Shown: positions 23,843-37,010 of the stretch, one piece after another | How positions within the stretch are numbered: the stretch's first letter is position 1 | Layout of the letters: each line of letters begins with the position of its first letter | Assembly (NCBI GenBank): GCA_037962975.1 | Contig: CM075673.1 | Span: 21,374,001 to 21,438,000 of the forward strand | DNA length: 64,000 nt | From: Clitoria ternatea | Taxonomy: Eukaryota; Streptophyta; Magnoliopsida; Fabales; Fabaceae | Direction: 5' to 3' | Notes under the pieces: model-generated | The model's database searches: none | What the model was told of the DNA's origin: nothing | The model's input: only the letters and a program-made list of their open reading frames with translations | Translations under genes and position numbers: made by a program

Positions 23843-24702
23843 TATATCCTTTTTTTCCACTAGTGGGTTTCCATAAAAATTCAATAACACCATGAATCAT
23901 CATCATTGTCCACCATTCAAATCACTAATTTTGTGTACCCCTTTAAAGGCTCATAAAACTTACATTTAAAACCACCCCACCTTGGGGTTTTCCATAATAA
24001 TAGCTCCTACCAATAACCCACATACATAAACCACTCTCCTAACATCTAAAACTCATAACCAGAGGTTTAAGCTCTTGAAAAATTGTAAGAAGCTTACCTC
24101 AAGAAAAGAAAGAGACAGCTCCCAAGAGAGGGGGAGAGCCACACGAAAATGGAAGAGAAGAGGGGGAGAGTTCCAGCTACAAGCTTCTCCTTCAAGCTCC
24201 CAAGAAGACGAAAATGGTGGAGGAGGAGAGGGCCACCATTAGCTTAGGGTTTTGAAGAGAAGAAGAAGAAGAAGAGGAGAAGGAGAAGAGATGAAGAGGA
24301 GAGGATAGAAAGAAGGAGAAGAAATGACGTGAAAACAAAAGAGAGGGAGGAGAGTTTATTTTTAAGTTTTTACCTCTCATTAAAATTTTACCGTTTTATA
24401 ATATACAGGACGTCTGTTCGGGCTTAATACTAAATCCAAAAATTATTTCGAATATAGATTCGGATTCGCAATAATATTCTTAATAGCCCTGACCAATGGC
24501 ATCTCAATCGGAGATACTTGGTCCGACACCTATATTTTAACCGGGTGAATTTTTATCTCATTTAGTCTCAATAAATTATAATTTTTCATAATAAATCCCA
24601 ATTTAATTATTCTAATATTTTTGAGATACTCATTAACTCATTCATAATTATTTAATATTTGTTTATCATATTTAATCATTTTATAAAATTCAGGATGTTA
24701 CA

Positions 24703-24718
24703 ATCCACCCCACCTAAA
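24703..24718 (-). other. Polypurine tract of the LARD-like element
   Basis: Minus strand reads TTTAGGTGGGGTGGAT directly before the 3' LTR start, the expected place for plus-strand priming. Confidence 0.75.
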
Positions 24719-27700
24719 GAATTTCGTTCTTGAAATTTAGCATTGATATACATATCGCAAGGCCATACCTCAGGCCGCACATCGATAAGGTTCAACGACA
24801 CTATAAAATAACACCGGACTTTCCAAAGTCCATCAAGACATATTTATCATCACTTCATCATTCTTAATATAAAATTTCTACATCCAAGCGCGTCATATAT
24901 CATCGATCACAACTTATCCAACAGAGCTCACATGTTCATCCTCAGTACGACCAGAAAGGCTCAATACATTCACCATAAGCAGTTACAACCCTACACCTGC
25001 CCGGCCTACGTGTTGCTGGATCCGACATACAGGAAGGCGTCCCAATCCCGTAGTGGTTACCACAAACACATAAAGTCGACGCATAAGTGTATGTTGCCAC
25101 AATGCCTATAGCATGTAAGGCCATATCGGGACCAGTACTTCGTATTCCCATTGCTCACATCGGTCACTCATACTCAAATATCCTCAATTCACATGAGACT
25201 TGGTGAATATTCTCACAAGTCCATAATCAATATATTCATATCTCATCCTCATTATACCATTAATTTGGCATACATCAAGCCATACTAATAATCAAATATT
25301 AGTTAACATCGCTATGCATTGGTATACCCACCATAGGTTTTCATTCATCGCGGGGTAAATACCATCATCGGGCCATATCCACCCCGAAGTCATGATCAAG
25401 TCGTCTAATAATCTTTTGTCTCATTCACACAGCGTTGGCTACAAACTGATTCAAGCCTAAACAAGTTACTAAACTCGTAGGAAGTACGCAACTTCGAGGT
25501 TAAAATAGAGTTTCCAATTATGTAATATGCTTTCACATTAAGAATTCTCCTCATAGATCAAAACCAAGGTCCATGAATTGCAGGTATATCCCACATCTTA
25601 TCACATTATTATGTGGTTTCTATCGTCAATATATCATCCTTCAATTTAAAGGGGAGGCAATGACTGTTAGGAAATCCCTAAGCATGAGCAGCGGAAAAAT
25701 AAAAGGGATTCCATAGGATTTGCAAGGTTCCGTGTTTCAAAGCACAAAAACAATTTCGAAATTCATTTTGGATTACCTCTTGAAGAACTCCGAAGCAGTC
25801 GTAGCCTCGTCCTTTAGGAGTCCACACGAGCACTCCCACCAGAATCGCAACACTTGCCAACTGCTAGTTTGACGGCGTGTAGCTCTTGCAACTTTTACGA
25901 ATTTATGTCTCACTTGAGTGAACGGCCTATGAGCATCTTATGCTCCATTTATAGGCTTAGGTTTGACCTAATTTGTTCTCTCTAAAAGTGGGCTCCTTAC
26001 TCATTCCAAATGAGTTAGGCCCAATAGCTTTATTTTAGTCCAACTAAAATAAGACAACATTTTCTGATGGGCTTACTCTATGTGTGTGACCCTATAGGTA
26101 AAATACCCGGTCATATTAATAATAAACTATTTTATTATTAATATAAAATAAGAGCGGCATCTAGCAATGCATCATTATGTCCAAATATTATCAACATAAC
26201 CTATAAGTGATAATTATTTAATATGTTTATTCCTTTTGTCACGATATCCTAATTGGGCCCAAGGCATGGTCGCGTCATCCTTGTACGGCCCAATTTATTT
26301 TACTTGATACCGGAGTAGACTAGATCCGAATAAATATCTAATATTTATTCTTTCTAGCATGGCCATGCGTTTTCTTAGTCTTACTCCATCAAGTGGCCTA
26401 TGGATATCACTCCTGTCACATAGGAGAGACAAATCCCATCTACATCACTCACATCCCTCTGCATAATTTGTTCATTGCCTAATCACAACCTTTATAGTCC
26501 TCTTGTTACAGAAGACATTTAATTGTATTAAAACAATAAACTCCTCATGTAGGAATCGTAGTGACTTCAGGTCGAAGGACTACATATACCATTATCACAT
26601 TGAGAATCGTTTATGACAATCATGTAACGATCCATGCAACGTTCTCATGGTGGGTCTGTCCAGTACATCATTACTCTTAATGTGTACCCGTGTGAAGACT
26701 CGATATCATCTATATCTATGATCTGTGAGATCAGGTCATCAGTACACTCACACACTAGTCTCAGTGTATTTACATGTCCCCATGTAAATACTTGACTAGG
26801 GACATTTTAGGAATAATTTTTATATGACCTATTACTCCAAGGATAAATATGTTTTAAAACAATTTTAAACTGAAATATTTATTCTATTGATAAGTAGAAA
26901 AATGATACAAATGAAAAAGCATAAAAGCTCATAGTGCATACACCGACAATGACATGATCAAATTCCTATATACCGACTCACAATCACACATGTCATCCCT
27001 ATATCCTACCGTAATTCTCAATTAATTCCCTGATCACAACGCCAAAGGTATACAATGTAGCCTAAGGTCATACCATAGGATCAAGTGCATCATAGCCAAT
27101 ACCATCCATACCCGGAATTCAACATTATCATTCGCCACTCATCAGGGATTACATTCATCATTTGTATTCTATTTCATGCCGGCTCTATCCTTAATAATTC
27201 ATTATGCCATAAATCTTACTGTGGATCTACTAACCATGAGATTTGACAATTCATCAAACTTAGAAAGTCCAAGGGTTACTTAGCACCCATTGTGGAATAC
27301 TCCCATACCACACAACATCATTAGATATGGCTCATAAAAACAACATAGAGCCTAAACCACCATAGGGCCAATTAAATCAATCATCCATAACGTTTGATCA
27401 TGCAAGATCATGCCAAATCAACGGGGTTACCACACCTAGTGGCTTAAAATCAAATCAATCATTCACTCGGTCCCCTCTTACAAAACCGAGTTCAACCCAA
27501 TAGGTGCATATGCAGTTTCATATTTCACAACCTTATCATTTTATCACATATTCAAGTTCCCAATCTAGGGAGATACAACAAATCACTTGTATCGTGTAAC
27601 ATTTAAGGTCCTTATGCTAAAGGATATAAAATCCATCCTTCAAAACTTATCACAACTAAGCATTTTAATTCATAGACATCCACACTAGGGGATTCTTTCC

Positions 27701-28497
27701 CTATCATTCATTTAATCAACTCAAGCATATGAGTTTTATTTCATTCAACAAGAAAATCTCGGCTAAGAGCCACAAGCATGAATCACACAAGAGACCTAAC
27801 TCACAATTCAATTCCAATATATGTATCTCATGGTCTCAACAACCATAGTCTACTACCATATCAATTTATATTTTATATCTCGCATTCATCAATTTCAATA
27901 TTTCATTTCCATGATTAGCATCCAACATGGATCCATCATCAAATCAATTTTATACCCAATACATAAATATCAATACATAATCATAATATATTCGTCAATA
28001 GAAGGAAATAGGGTAAGGAACTTGGCCAGTCTTACATAAATAGAAATACATTAATCACATTGAGAAAATTCATTCACTCGTATTCAATCTCATGAGTCAT
28101 TCATGATTATCAATGAGTAACTAGGCTCCATAGGTGTATCACACAACCTTAATGATATTGGGCATAACCCCATAAACAACAATCACACTTCAATACTAAT
28201 GGTCCACAAGGAGTCCTCAATGAACAATGATGCCCTTACAGTCAATTCACAAATTCATGTAGGGCAACCAATACTTAACATAATATCATCCTCAAAATGA
28301 TAATCACTCCTAAATCTATATCGGACAACCATATTCCAATGATCACTAAAATGTTTTAATATTGAGCAATCATGCTCTAATCATCCATGATATCAATTCC
28401 AATGTAGAGTAACCATACTCTGATGATAATTAACAAATCTAATTTAGAGAAAAATATGCTCTAGCAAAATCAATAACATTTATGCAGAGCAGACCAC
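24719..28497 (-). other. Non-coding interior of the LARD-like element
   Basis: About 3.8 kb including a 1.3 kb solo LTR. No frame shows gag, protease, RT, RNase H or integrase motifs. The open frames are short and lack family features. Confidence 0.75.
25665..26948 (-). mobile_element. Solo LTR inside the LARD-like interior
   Basis: A 1284-bp unit starting TGTTAGGAAA and ending CACCGACA, flanked on both sides by ATGAC (25660-25664 and 26949-26953). On the minus strand it starts TGTCGGTG, ends CCTAACA and contains a TATAAATGG promoter-like word, so it is in minus orientation. No internal domain remains, which fits LTR-LTR recombination. The family was not identified. Confidence 0.88.
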
Positions 28498-28510
28498 GCT
28501 CTGATATCAC
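28498..28510 (-). other. Primer binding site of the LARD-like element
   Basis: Minus strand reads GTGATATCAGAGC three bases inside the 5' LTR end. This differs at one position from TGGTATCAGAGC, the plant site complementary to initiator tRNA-Met. Confidence 0.8.
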
Positions 28511-29550
28511 CGTTGTAACACCCCGATTTTCCAGACTCAGATCCCGATGTAATCAAGATAATAATTAATAAAAATGCGGGTAAATTTTTCGCGTTCTAAA
28601 GTAAGTGTGATGTCACACCGAAACCCGAATCACAGAAAATCGAGGAGTACGAATTAATAGGATATGACTGGATTGATAACTAACTTGCCCATAACAGTAT
28701 ACAAAGTAATAGAGTTTACAGCGGAAGAAGAATATATATACCGGGCATATGCCTTGTCCCATATATGAAGATATGAGAAAAGGCCCAAACAATCATACAA
28801 TTTCATAATATAAGCCTATTAGGCTAAAATCGACCATGCACCTGAATCATAATTATATATCACCAATCATAAGTAGTCTCAACATGAGACATCCATCACT
28901 AGATGGTATCAATCTAATCATCACTTACATACTAAACATATAGTTTTTGTTCATAAATGCATAAGTTTATTACACATACTTATTTAACTCTCTAAATCAT
29001 CATCCTTATGTATAATTTAATCCAATACATTAAAATTCACAATTGATGCCAGGCAAGGCACTTCCACTACCACTATTTACCTTCTGAAACTTTAATTTAA
29101 AATCCGAACTCATCCCATGGCAACCTGCATCACAATACTAAAAAGGAGACCACATGGGAGAGTGAGTTATACATTCAAAATGACGAATATAATATATTGT
29201 GATTATATGTACATGCATACAATCATCATGTGTGCTTTGCTATAAAATCATTAATTCATCATTCAATCATCATCACATTGATATAACAGGTATACAACCC
29301 TCATGAAACGCATTTCACAACATAAGCAAGCACAAACACATACACAATCACATTACCCCTTATCAACAAGGGCATTCACAATCATCATCATCATTTTATT
29401 AATTCTTGATTCACTTCCTCCTCGCAAGGGGTTTCTCATCTCTCGTGGTCATCCCGTCTCAAATGCCATGCTCTTATGGCTAATGTATATGTCAACTGTT
29501 TAATGCATATGCAATGGATCCATTTTATTTCATCAGGTGATCGCAACCAC

Positions 29551-31016
29551 CATATCATTCATTCATACGGGTTTCCTGCCTTGCAAGGGGTACTCCCGCC
29601 TCGTGATTGCAACCACGGGCACCATAGGAACTCGTAAGCCCTTTTTCATTTCAAATACCAAGTGATCGCAACCACTGGCTCATCATCCTATAATGGTCCC
29701 CGCAGGGCCTTTCACTTTCCACAACCAGATGATCGCAACCACCGGCTCAATATCATATCATCATCAAGTTGGTTTCCCGCCTCGCAAGGGGTACTCCTTT
29801 CATAGAATCCCACAGGATCTTTCATCATTGTGATTGCAACCACACATTCAATGTTATGCCATGCCATGAATGCAAAATGCAATAATGCATATGCCAATCA
29901 ACCTCGCAAGGATATCTCACCCTCTCAATTAGGGGTATATTATATATTTGGTTTTTATTATCATTGGCATATAATCAATCACAAGGCCCCTCAAGGCTCA
30001 ACATTTACATTCTCATAAATCCACACATGGCAATAAATATAATATTTATCACATTATCAACTATCTCATCATTCAACATAATCATGGCATATTAATCATC
30101 AAAGCATTTATCCACGCATGGAAACCAACATGATATTTCAAAACATACATTCAACAATCATTATTGCATCTCATACGTACAAGTCAATACTTGCATTAAT
30201 CATATTAGCACCACACTCATCCAAAATAGTAAACACTGACTATTCAAGGGCATGTTCAACAACAATGTCCCTTTTCATTCAACAATATCATTCATTCATA
30301 CGGGTTTCCTGCCTCGCAAGGGGTACTCCCGCCTCGTGATCGCAACCACGGGCACCATAGGAACTCGTAAGCCTTTTTTCATTTCAAATACCAAGTGATC
30401 GCAACCACTGGCTCATCATCATATAATGGTCCCCGTAGGGCCTTTCACTTTCCACAACCAGATGATCGCAACCACCGACTCAATATCATATCATCATCAA
30501 GTTGGTTTCCCGCCTCGCAAGGGGTACTCCCTTCATAGAATCCCACAGGATCTTTCATCATTGTGATTGCAACCACACATTCAATGTTATGCCATGCCAT
30601 GAATGCAAAATGCAATAATGCATATGCCAATCAACCTCGCAAGGATATCTCACCCTCTCAATTAAGGGTATATTATATATTTGGTTTTTATTATCATTGG
30701 CATATAATCAATCACAAGGCCCCTCAAGGCTCAACATTTACATTCTCATAAATCCACACATGGCAATAAATATAATATTCATCACATTATCAACTATCTC
30801 ATCATTCAACATAATCATGGCATATTAATCATCAAAGCATTTATCCACGCATGGAAACCAACATGATATTTCAAAACATACATTCAACAATCATTATTGC
30901 ATCTCATACGTACAAGTCAATACTTGCATTAATCATATTAGCACCACACTCATCCAAAATAGTAAACACTGACTATTCAAGGGCATGTTCAACAACAATG
31001 TCCCTTTTCATTCAAC
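29551..31016. repeat. 733-bp tandem duplication within the 5' LTR
   Basis: 29551-30283 and 30284-31016 are near identical and adjacent. The corresponding stretch is single in the other LTR (about 11136-11890). The shared ATATCATT at the junction suggests slippage or unequal exchange at microhomology. Confidence 0.9.
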
Positions 31017-31477
31017 AATATCATTTATCATTCAATATATGTGGTATCCTTAACTTTTAATCATCATCGACACTATTTCAAATCCATTAATTTATACACT
31101 CATTGCCATTCAATTGTCTTCCCATTAATTTTGTCATTGCACAAAGCGTGTCATGTAACCATATCATTTACTTCCCATCATGCTTCATAATATATCCATA
31201 GTGGTGAAGCATACATGTATTCATAACCTAAAATAGGCATACACATACCTTGCCAAGGCCTTAAGCCATTCCCCAATCACCACTAAGACAAACCACACCT
31301 ATACCCCTAGTGAATTCACTCACAATTGTTCCAAAAATATATATGGGATTGGAAGAAGGTTTCAGAATACCCCATTTAATTGTCAAGTAAGCCTAAAAGT
31401 CCAAGGAGTACAAGATAAGTACTCAAAAGAAGTAAGCATGCAATTCCTAAATTGATTTAATCATTTTAGTTGGTGAT

Positions 31478-31738
31478 AATCGATTATGGGGTAGGAGCTA
31501 ATCGATTACTATACTTTTGTAGGTGATATAATGTATCAGGTGTTGTGCATAATCGATTACGAGCCTAAAGTAATTGATTACCCTATTTCTGTTTTAGTAC
31601 ATAATCGATTACACCTTTGAATGTAATCGATTACATTGGTTCTAGACGGTCCATAATCGATTACAGTCTGATTCCTAATCGATTAGATGAAGGACAGAGG
31701 CCTGGTAATCGATTACACCTTAGAGGCTAATCGATTAC
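31478..31738. repeat. Array of palindromic TAATCGATTA motifs in the 5' LTR
   Basis: Counterpart of the array at 12335-12596, with a few motif copies changed by single substitutions (for example TAATTGATTA). Confidence 0.85.
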
Positions 31739-34214
31739 GCCCTGTCACTCTGTAGAAATTATACAGATTTTGCACCAAAAATAAACTTCTTAACTACCAA
31801 AACCCATGCAAACGATACCGGAAGTTCACCAAATTTTGACACAGGCTAAAACACATTATTTATGATGTGTGGCCACCGGCCTCACTCAAAAATCCTTTAA
31901 AATGAGTGACTTATGCGTATATATTTGTTTTACCCATTTTGAGGCAGTTTTGTGCAACTCAAGGGCCTATTCTCATTAGAATTGGCCCATTCCAATTTCT
32001 ACAAGTCATAATCTACGCATAGAAGCTATCGGGACTATCCCATGCCATTTAATCCTCATAAAACTCTATTTGGCTCTATTAGTTCCTCAATTATTCATTA
32101 ATATCAACACCTAGTTTCACATTTTAAGGAATTTCCCCATCAATATAAACATTAATGTCATCTATTGGCCTTAGCCTCTTATTTCCAATATTCATTCGTC
32201 AAAAATACATGGAATTCTATGTTCACATGGTGTATGCATATTTCAACCCCTCATGGGTTATTCATCGACGGTGCATTACTCCCATTAAAGGACACTAACA
32301 TTCATCATCAATTCATATATATATATATATATGCCATTCTCAAAAATCCACCATTACCAAGCATAACATTCATCAACTTATATACACACATAATATCACC
32401 AATAGCCAACAAATTGCCATTCACATTATTTCACTATAAACATGGCAAGGCAAGCATGAGTATCATGACATACAATAATCATCAATTATATAACTCATGC
32501 AATTTGAATGTAAACTCCTCTCCTACCTCAAGGGAAGAGCCGAAATCTGAGTGCACGCTCCAAAAGCTCCGCCATATAGTCCGGAACACAATCTACACAA
32601 CATACATATGCATTCATACAATTAATAAGCCATCTCAAGGCATTCCTCATAATTCTAAACATTTTCTAGCTTATCATAAGCCCAATATCAAGTCCTAGAC
32701 TTGCTAAAACACCAATTTATACCATTGTGTTAGGCTTCGGGAATTCCTTTCCCAAAACCAAGGTTCTCTAGATCTCAAAGGGCCAACTACGTCCAACGAC
32801 ATCAAAATCACTCTGATCATTCATAATGTGTTCCTTATTACTCGAACTATCCATTTCCATTCAAGTTCATCATGAGCCACTTGGCTCCTATCAAACCATT
32901 ATCCATCAACAATCCCATATGGCACACCAATGGTCTAAGACCTCATCAAATCACAATCTTACTTCATTTGTTTACCCCATCACAACCATCATGGTTTTGG
33001 TGTTCAAACTCATCATTATTCATTTAAAGACCATATCCATCTATGGGTTTCCATACAAATGACTTTAAACCATCACTATAACCATTTGCCTCCATTAGTG
33101 CCATCCCCCATCATCAACAAGTATCTTCCCAACATCATCAACAATACCCATACTCTAAATACCATGTATTCCCACCTAAAATCAATCCTCAAATCAACAT
33201 TACATATTTTCCCTAAATTCTCAAGGCTAGGGTTTCATCAAAACTTAATCATCATTATTAATATTCACCAATCATTACCAATGACCATTCTCTCTCATCA
33301 ATATCACTCACTAACATCATTAAATATATTTCCCACTCACATTTTACATTTTCCCCAAATTCCTAAAGTTAGGGTTTCCATAAAAATTCAATAACACCAT
33401 GAATCAGCATCATTGTCCACCATTCAAATCACTAATTTTGTGTACCCCTTTAAAGGCTTATAAAACTTGCATTTAAAACCACCCCACCTTGGGGTTTTCC
33501 ATAATAATAGCTCCTACCAATAACCCACATACATAAACCACTCTCCTAACATCTAAAACTCATAACCAGAGGTTTAAGCTCTTGAAAAATTGTAAGAAGC
33601 TTACCTCAAGAAAAGAAAGAGACAGCTCCCAAGAGAGGGGGAGAGCCACACGAAAATGGAAGAGAAGAAGGGGAGAGTTCCAGCTACAAGCTTCTCCTTC
33701 AAGCTCCCAAGAAGACGAAAATGGTGGAGGAGGAGAGGGCCACCATTAGCTTAGGGTTTTGAAGAGAAGAAGAAGAAGAAGAGGAGAAGGAGAAGAGATG
33801 AAGAGGAGAGGATAGAAAGAAGGAGAAGAAATGGCGTGAAAACAAAAGAGAGGGAGGAGAGTTTATTTTTAAGTTTTTACCTCTCATTAAAATTTTACCG
33901 TTTTATAATATACAGGACGTCTGTTCGGGCTCAATACTAAATCCAAAAATTATTTCGAATATAGATTCGGATTCCCAATAATATTCTTAATAGCCCTGAC
34001 CAATGGCATCTTAATCGGAGATACTTGGTCCGACACTCATATTTTAACCGGGTGAATTTTTATCTCATTTAGTCTCAATAAATTATAATTTTTCATAATA
34101 AATCCCAATTTAATTATTCTAATATTTTTGAGACACTTATTAACTCATTCATAATTATTTAATATTTGTTTATCATATTTAATCATTTTATAAAATTTGG
34201 GATGTTACATATTA

Positions 34215-35835
34215 CACATAGCAAATACTTGTCATAATTCATACTCATAAATCATCTCATCACATATATAGTGAAATATCCCATTATCTTAATTACCGAC
34301 TATAACACATTATACAACACATATCACATGATCAACATACTATCACAACTTATCTCAATACAGTTTAACATCCTTAATCTCAGGTATAATATCAAAAGTT
34401 GATATATACTTACCTCGCGGGGCGGTCACACAATTCAACTTTTCTAAGTCACGTTTAATACCTCTATACTCATCTATTACACAACTTCATGACAAGTATC
34501 TCATTTTATATAAGTTCTTTAGCAAACTATTTATTATACTCTCTACCAACATCATTTATGCATATATTATCAATTATCAATCATCCTATTTTCCATTACT
34601 GAACTCCACGCACTTAATATATACATATGCTCACCCCATATCACGATACTTTATAAATCTTACTTAGTTCATGTAGGCTATCCTATAATTTTACGATTGA
34701 CATATGCCAACTTATTTAATTACCAGTTCATCTATTTATTTATTTCATAGTTATCATCTCAAGATTTATTATTCATCCTTACTTCCTCATTTTTAGGTCG
34801 CTCATTGACATAATACTAATATACTACTTAACCATTTAATAATTCATCAGTTATTCTACCTTATTTACTCTAACGATCTCATTTACTTTCATTTCGCATA
34901 CTTGACAATTCATCATAGACTGTCTAAACTATTTAAAATGATTAAAAGCAGCTATAATATACTATTTTCTTATACTCCGTTAGCATCACACATTTCTATA
35001 TTAACCTTAACCCAGCACACCTTCTTACCTCGATTTAGAGCTTTCCAAGGCTTCAAATCACTTGATGGGTCTTTTCCTGAATCCTCAAAACTCTAAAACA
35101 AATTTAACGAAGCTTCAATAAATTATTATAATTACTAAACCGTAATCCATAACCTTAAAACAAGTTCGAATTCTAACTTTAAGTTACCGAAGCTTACCAT
35201 TTCTATTTCCGACCTTTGTTTCCAAGTTCCTCCGTATCAAACGGCTTTCCAATCCTTAAATCCGAACCTACAAGCGTCAGAATACAAAATTGGTTAACTT
35301 TCTGCTACACCCGATACTCCAAGGTTCTCATCCAAGTTCTGGCAACCATTAAACTCAAGAATTAACCCCAATCATACATGTTGGTTTCGGTTAGAGAGAG
35401 AAGGCAAATGGAAGGAGAAAGAAACTATAAAGTTGGGGGTTCCTAAGTGCTTACCTCTCTTCCCCGAAGCCACATAAGCAATTAACATTGAAATTCCACC
35501 AACAATCCCCTTGGATTGAGCTCCCACAGCTTGAGAGGGAAGAAGATGGAGAAGGGAGACTATTTTTGCATGCCTCGGTTCTGTTTTGTCTCAAGGTTTT
35601 AATTCTGATTCGTGACGCTGACGCTATGCGTCACAATGACGCTACGCATCAATTCATTAACTCGCACCTGATGCTACACGCCACGGCCACGCTACGTGTC
35701 AGGGCCCCTGATTCTATTTCCTTGAAATTCCATTTAAAATTCTATTTTCCACTTCCTTCCTTTATTTATTATTATTTTACACCCCAAAATATATTTTATC
35801 TTATTTCCAATTTATCAAACATCCAGGATGTTACA
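34215..35835 (-). mobile_element. Right half of the old LTR-like sequence split by the LARD
   Basis: Resumes after TSD TATTA. Contains GACGCTGACGC and CACGCTACGTGTC words like those at 8450-8490 and ends ATCCAGGATGTTACA at 35835, a typical end of this LTR style read from the minus strand (TGTAACATCC). No coding. Confidence 0.45.
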
Positions 35836-36544
35836 CATTGCAGCATGGAGAGCAAGGCCATGAGAAATAAATGTGGTGTGGAATCATGCATGGCGTTCCA
35901 ACGTTCATATACTAGAGGCACAAGACCAAGCCAACGTGGACACACCACTACTGGCATTGGCACACATAAATGAGAGGGAAAAGGAACAGAGGCTGGGCCT
36001 TTGGGCGCCCAGGCTATCGTGTATACGCCTACACTAGTACTAAAATTTCTAAATTTGCAACCTAGTTCTTGCACTAAAATGACTAACTTCTAGGGGTCCC
36101 AATTTCTTCGTTTCAAGTCCGATTTTCACCAAACTTTATAGACCACATGTTCTCGGTATTTCAAAATCATTGGCGAAGTCAGTTTGCCAAAATTTGATTG
36201 TTTGAGCAAGATATATGAATAAATACGTTTTGGTAGCTTTAAGCACAAGTTGAGGCTCCAACATGATGTCAAACACTTGGATCCGAAATCTAAACCTACA
36301 CACAACTGTCATGCATCTATTTTAGCATGAAAAAACAGTTTAGGGAATTTGATTCCCAAATACAGTAACTTGGCATATCAAGTTTCTCACTTAGGGTGCC
36401 CTATAGCTGCACAATATTACACTCTCATCCACATGATTGCAACCTGACATGAGAATCAGACCAAACATAATCCAAACTTGACTATATGATCAAGATCCCA
36501 TCAAGATGTATGCACATGACTCAACCTAAAATGCTTTTTAAGAT
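35836..36544. mobile_element. Degenerate LTR-like sequence
   Basis: 36096-36210 resembles 8550-8650 (shared CAAGTCCGATT/GGTCCGATT, GACCACATGTT and ATTGGCG blocks), so it is another diverged LTR of the same style. No borders can be defined. Confidence 0.35.
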
Positions 36545-37010
36545 TTAAGTAATGATTGTGTGGAATCTACATTTCACTTGATGATTTCTTGCAAGACCTC
36601 ATATCTTTTATGGAAGACTTGTTTTGGCCGGCTGGGTTATTACTCAGTGTTTCCTAGTAAAGGTAAAGGTATTTTTGAAGGCTTTTTGGGACTTGGTAGT
36701 GGTTCTGAAACGATTCATGGACTTGTTGTTATTTGGTTTGCTATTGTTTGGATGACCTGGGAAGGTCGTAACAATGTCATTTATAGAAATCAGGGTGTTT
36801 GTGTGGCGAAAATGTTTGAACTAGTACAATTTTGTAGTTGGGTTTGGCTTAAGTCTTGTTGGAAAGGTTTTTCTAGAGGATTTATGGAGTGGTATAGGGA
36901 ACCTTTATTATGTCTTACAGGGTTGTAATTAGTTATTCTTTGTATATAGGTTGAGGTATCTCTTGTACCTATTTTAATATTATTTTCTTGCTGAAAATAA
37001 GTCATCTTTT
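36545..37010 (+). pseudogene. LINE (L1-type) 3' fragment with reverse-transcriptase zinc-binding domain
   Basis: The frame 36545-36928 encodes about 125 residues typical of the C-terminal zinc-binding part of plant L1 reverse transcriptases: CVESTFHLMISC at the start, then a WFAIVWMTWEGRNNVIY core. It is followed by a T-rich 3' end with TTGTACC and TTTTAATATTATTTTC, as in plant LINE tails. The endonuclease and the RT core are missing, so this is a 5'-truncated copy, the usual fate of LINE insertions. The preceding region is LTR-like, so it probably inserted there. Confidence 0.8.

Larger units (their letters stand above)
14244..23865 (+). mobile_element. CACTA (En/Spm-type) DNA transposon
   Basis: Ends are inverted repeats that start CACTAGTGGAAAAAA on both strands; 27 of the first 30 bases match. 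A 3-base duplication GGT flanks it (14241-14243 and 23866-23868), and the sister LTR shows the empty site with a single GGT. Length 9622 bp. Both ends carry dense subterminal CCACGGTT/AACCGTGG motifs, the expected binding arrays for the element's own DNA-binding protein. It encodes a TNP2-type transposase and a second spliced gene with a Ulp1-like domain, both on the plus strand. An uninterrupted transposase, matched ends and clean target duplication point to a recent insertion. Confidence 0.97.
10101..24702 (-). repeat. 3' LTR of the LARD-like element, split by a CACTA transposon
   Basis: Matches 28514-34209 along its whole length except for the CACTA insertion at 14244-23865 and a 733-bp unit present once here and twice in the other LTR. 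Without the CACTA element and its 3-bp duplication it is about 4977 bp. The many short open frames inside recur in both LTR copies and look non-coding. By eye the two LTRs differ at roughly one to two percent of bases. Confidence 0.92.
10101..34209 (-). mobile_element. Large non-autonomous LTR retrotransposon (LARD-like), nested host of other elements
   Basis: Two long direct repeats, 10101-24702 and 28514-34209, start TGTAACACCCC and end GGATGTTACA, and are flanked by the same 5 bases, TATTA, at 10096-10100 and 34210-34214. A primer site next to the right repeat and a purine tract next to the left one show that the element reads on the minus strand. The interior (24703-28513) has no gag or pol. 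Long LTRs with a non-coding interior define LARD elements, which move using proteins of an autonomous partner. The TGTAACATCC start and initiator-Met-like primer site suggest a chromovirus-type (Tekay/Del) partner, but that is inference. Confidence 0.9.
28514..34209 (-). repeat. 5' LTR of the LARD-like element
   Basis: 5696 bp, lying next to the primer site and therefore the 5' LTR on the minus strand. It keeps the empty CACTA target (AGGGTTTCC near 33371) that lets the transposon be bounded exactly in the other LTR. It is longer than its partner because of the internal duplication at 29551-31016. Confidence 0.92.

Noticed and set aside
24192..24380. 62-codon minus frame present identically at 33699-33887
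   Set aside because: It lies in both LTRs of the LARD, is a low-complexity Ser/Phe run from a GAAGA-rich strand and shows no domain.
35488..35973. 161-codon frame
   Set aside because: Crosses the end of an LTR-like sequence at 35835 and has no recognisable domain.
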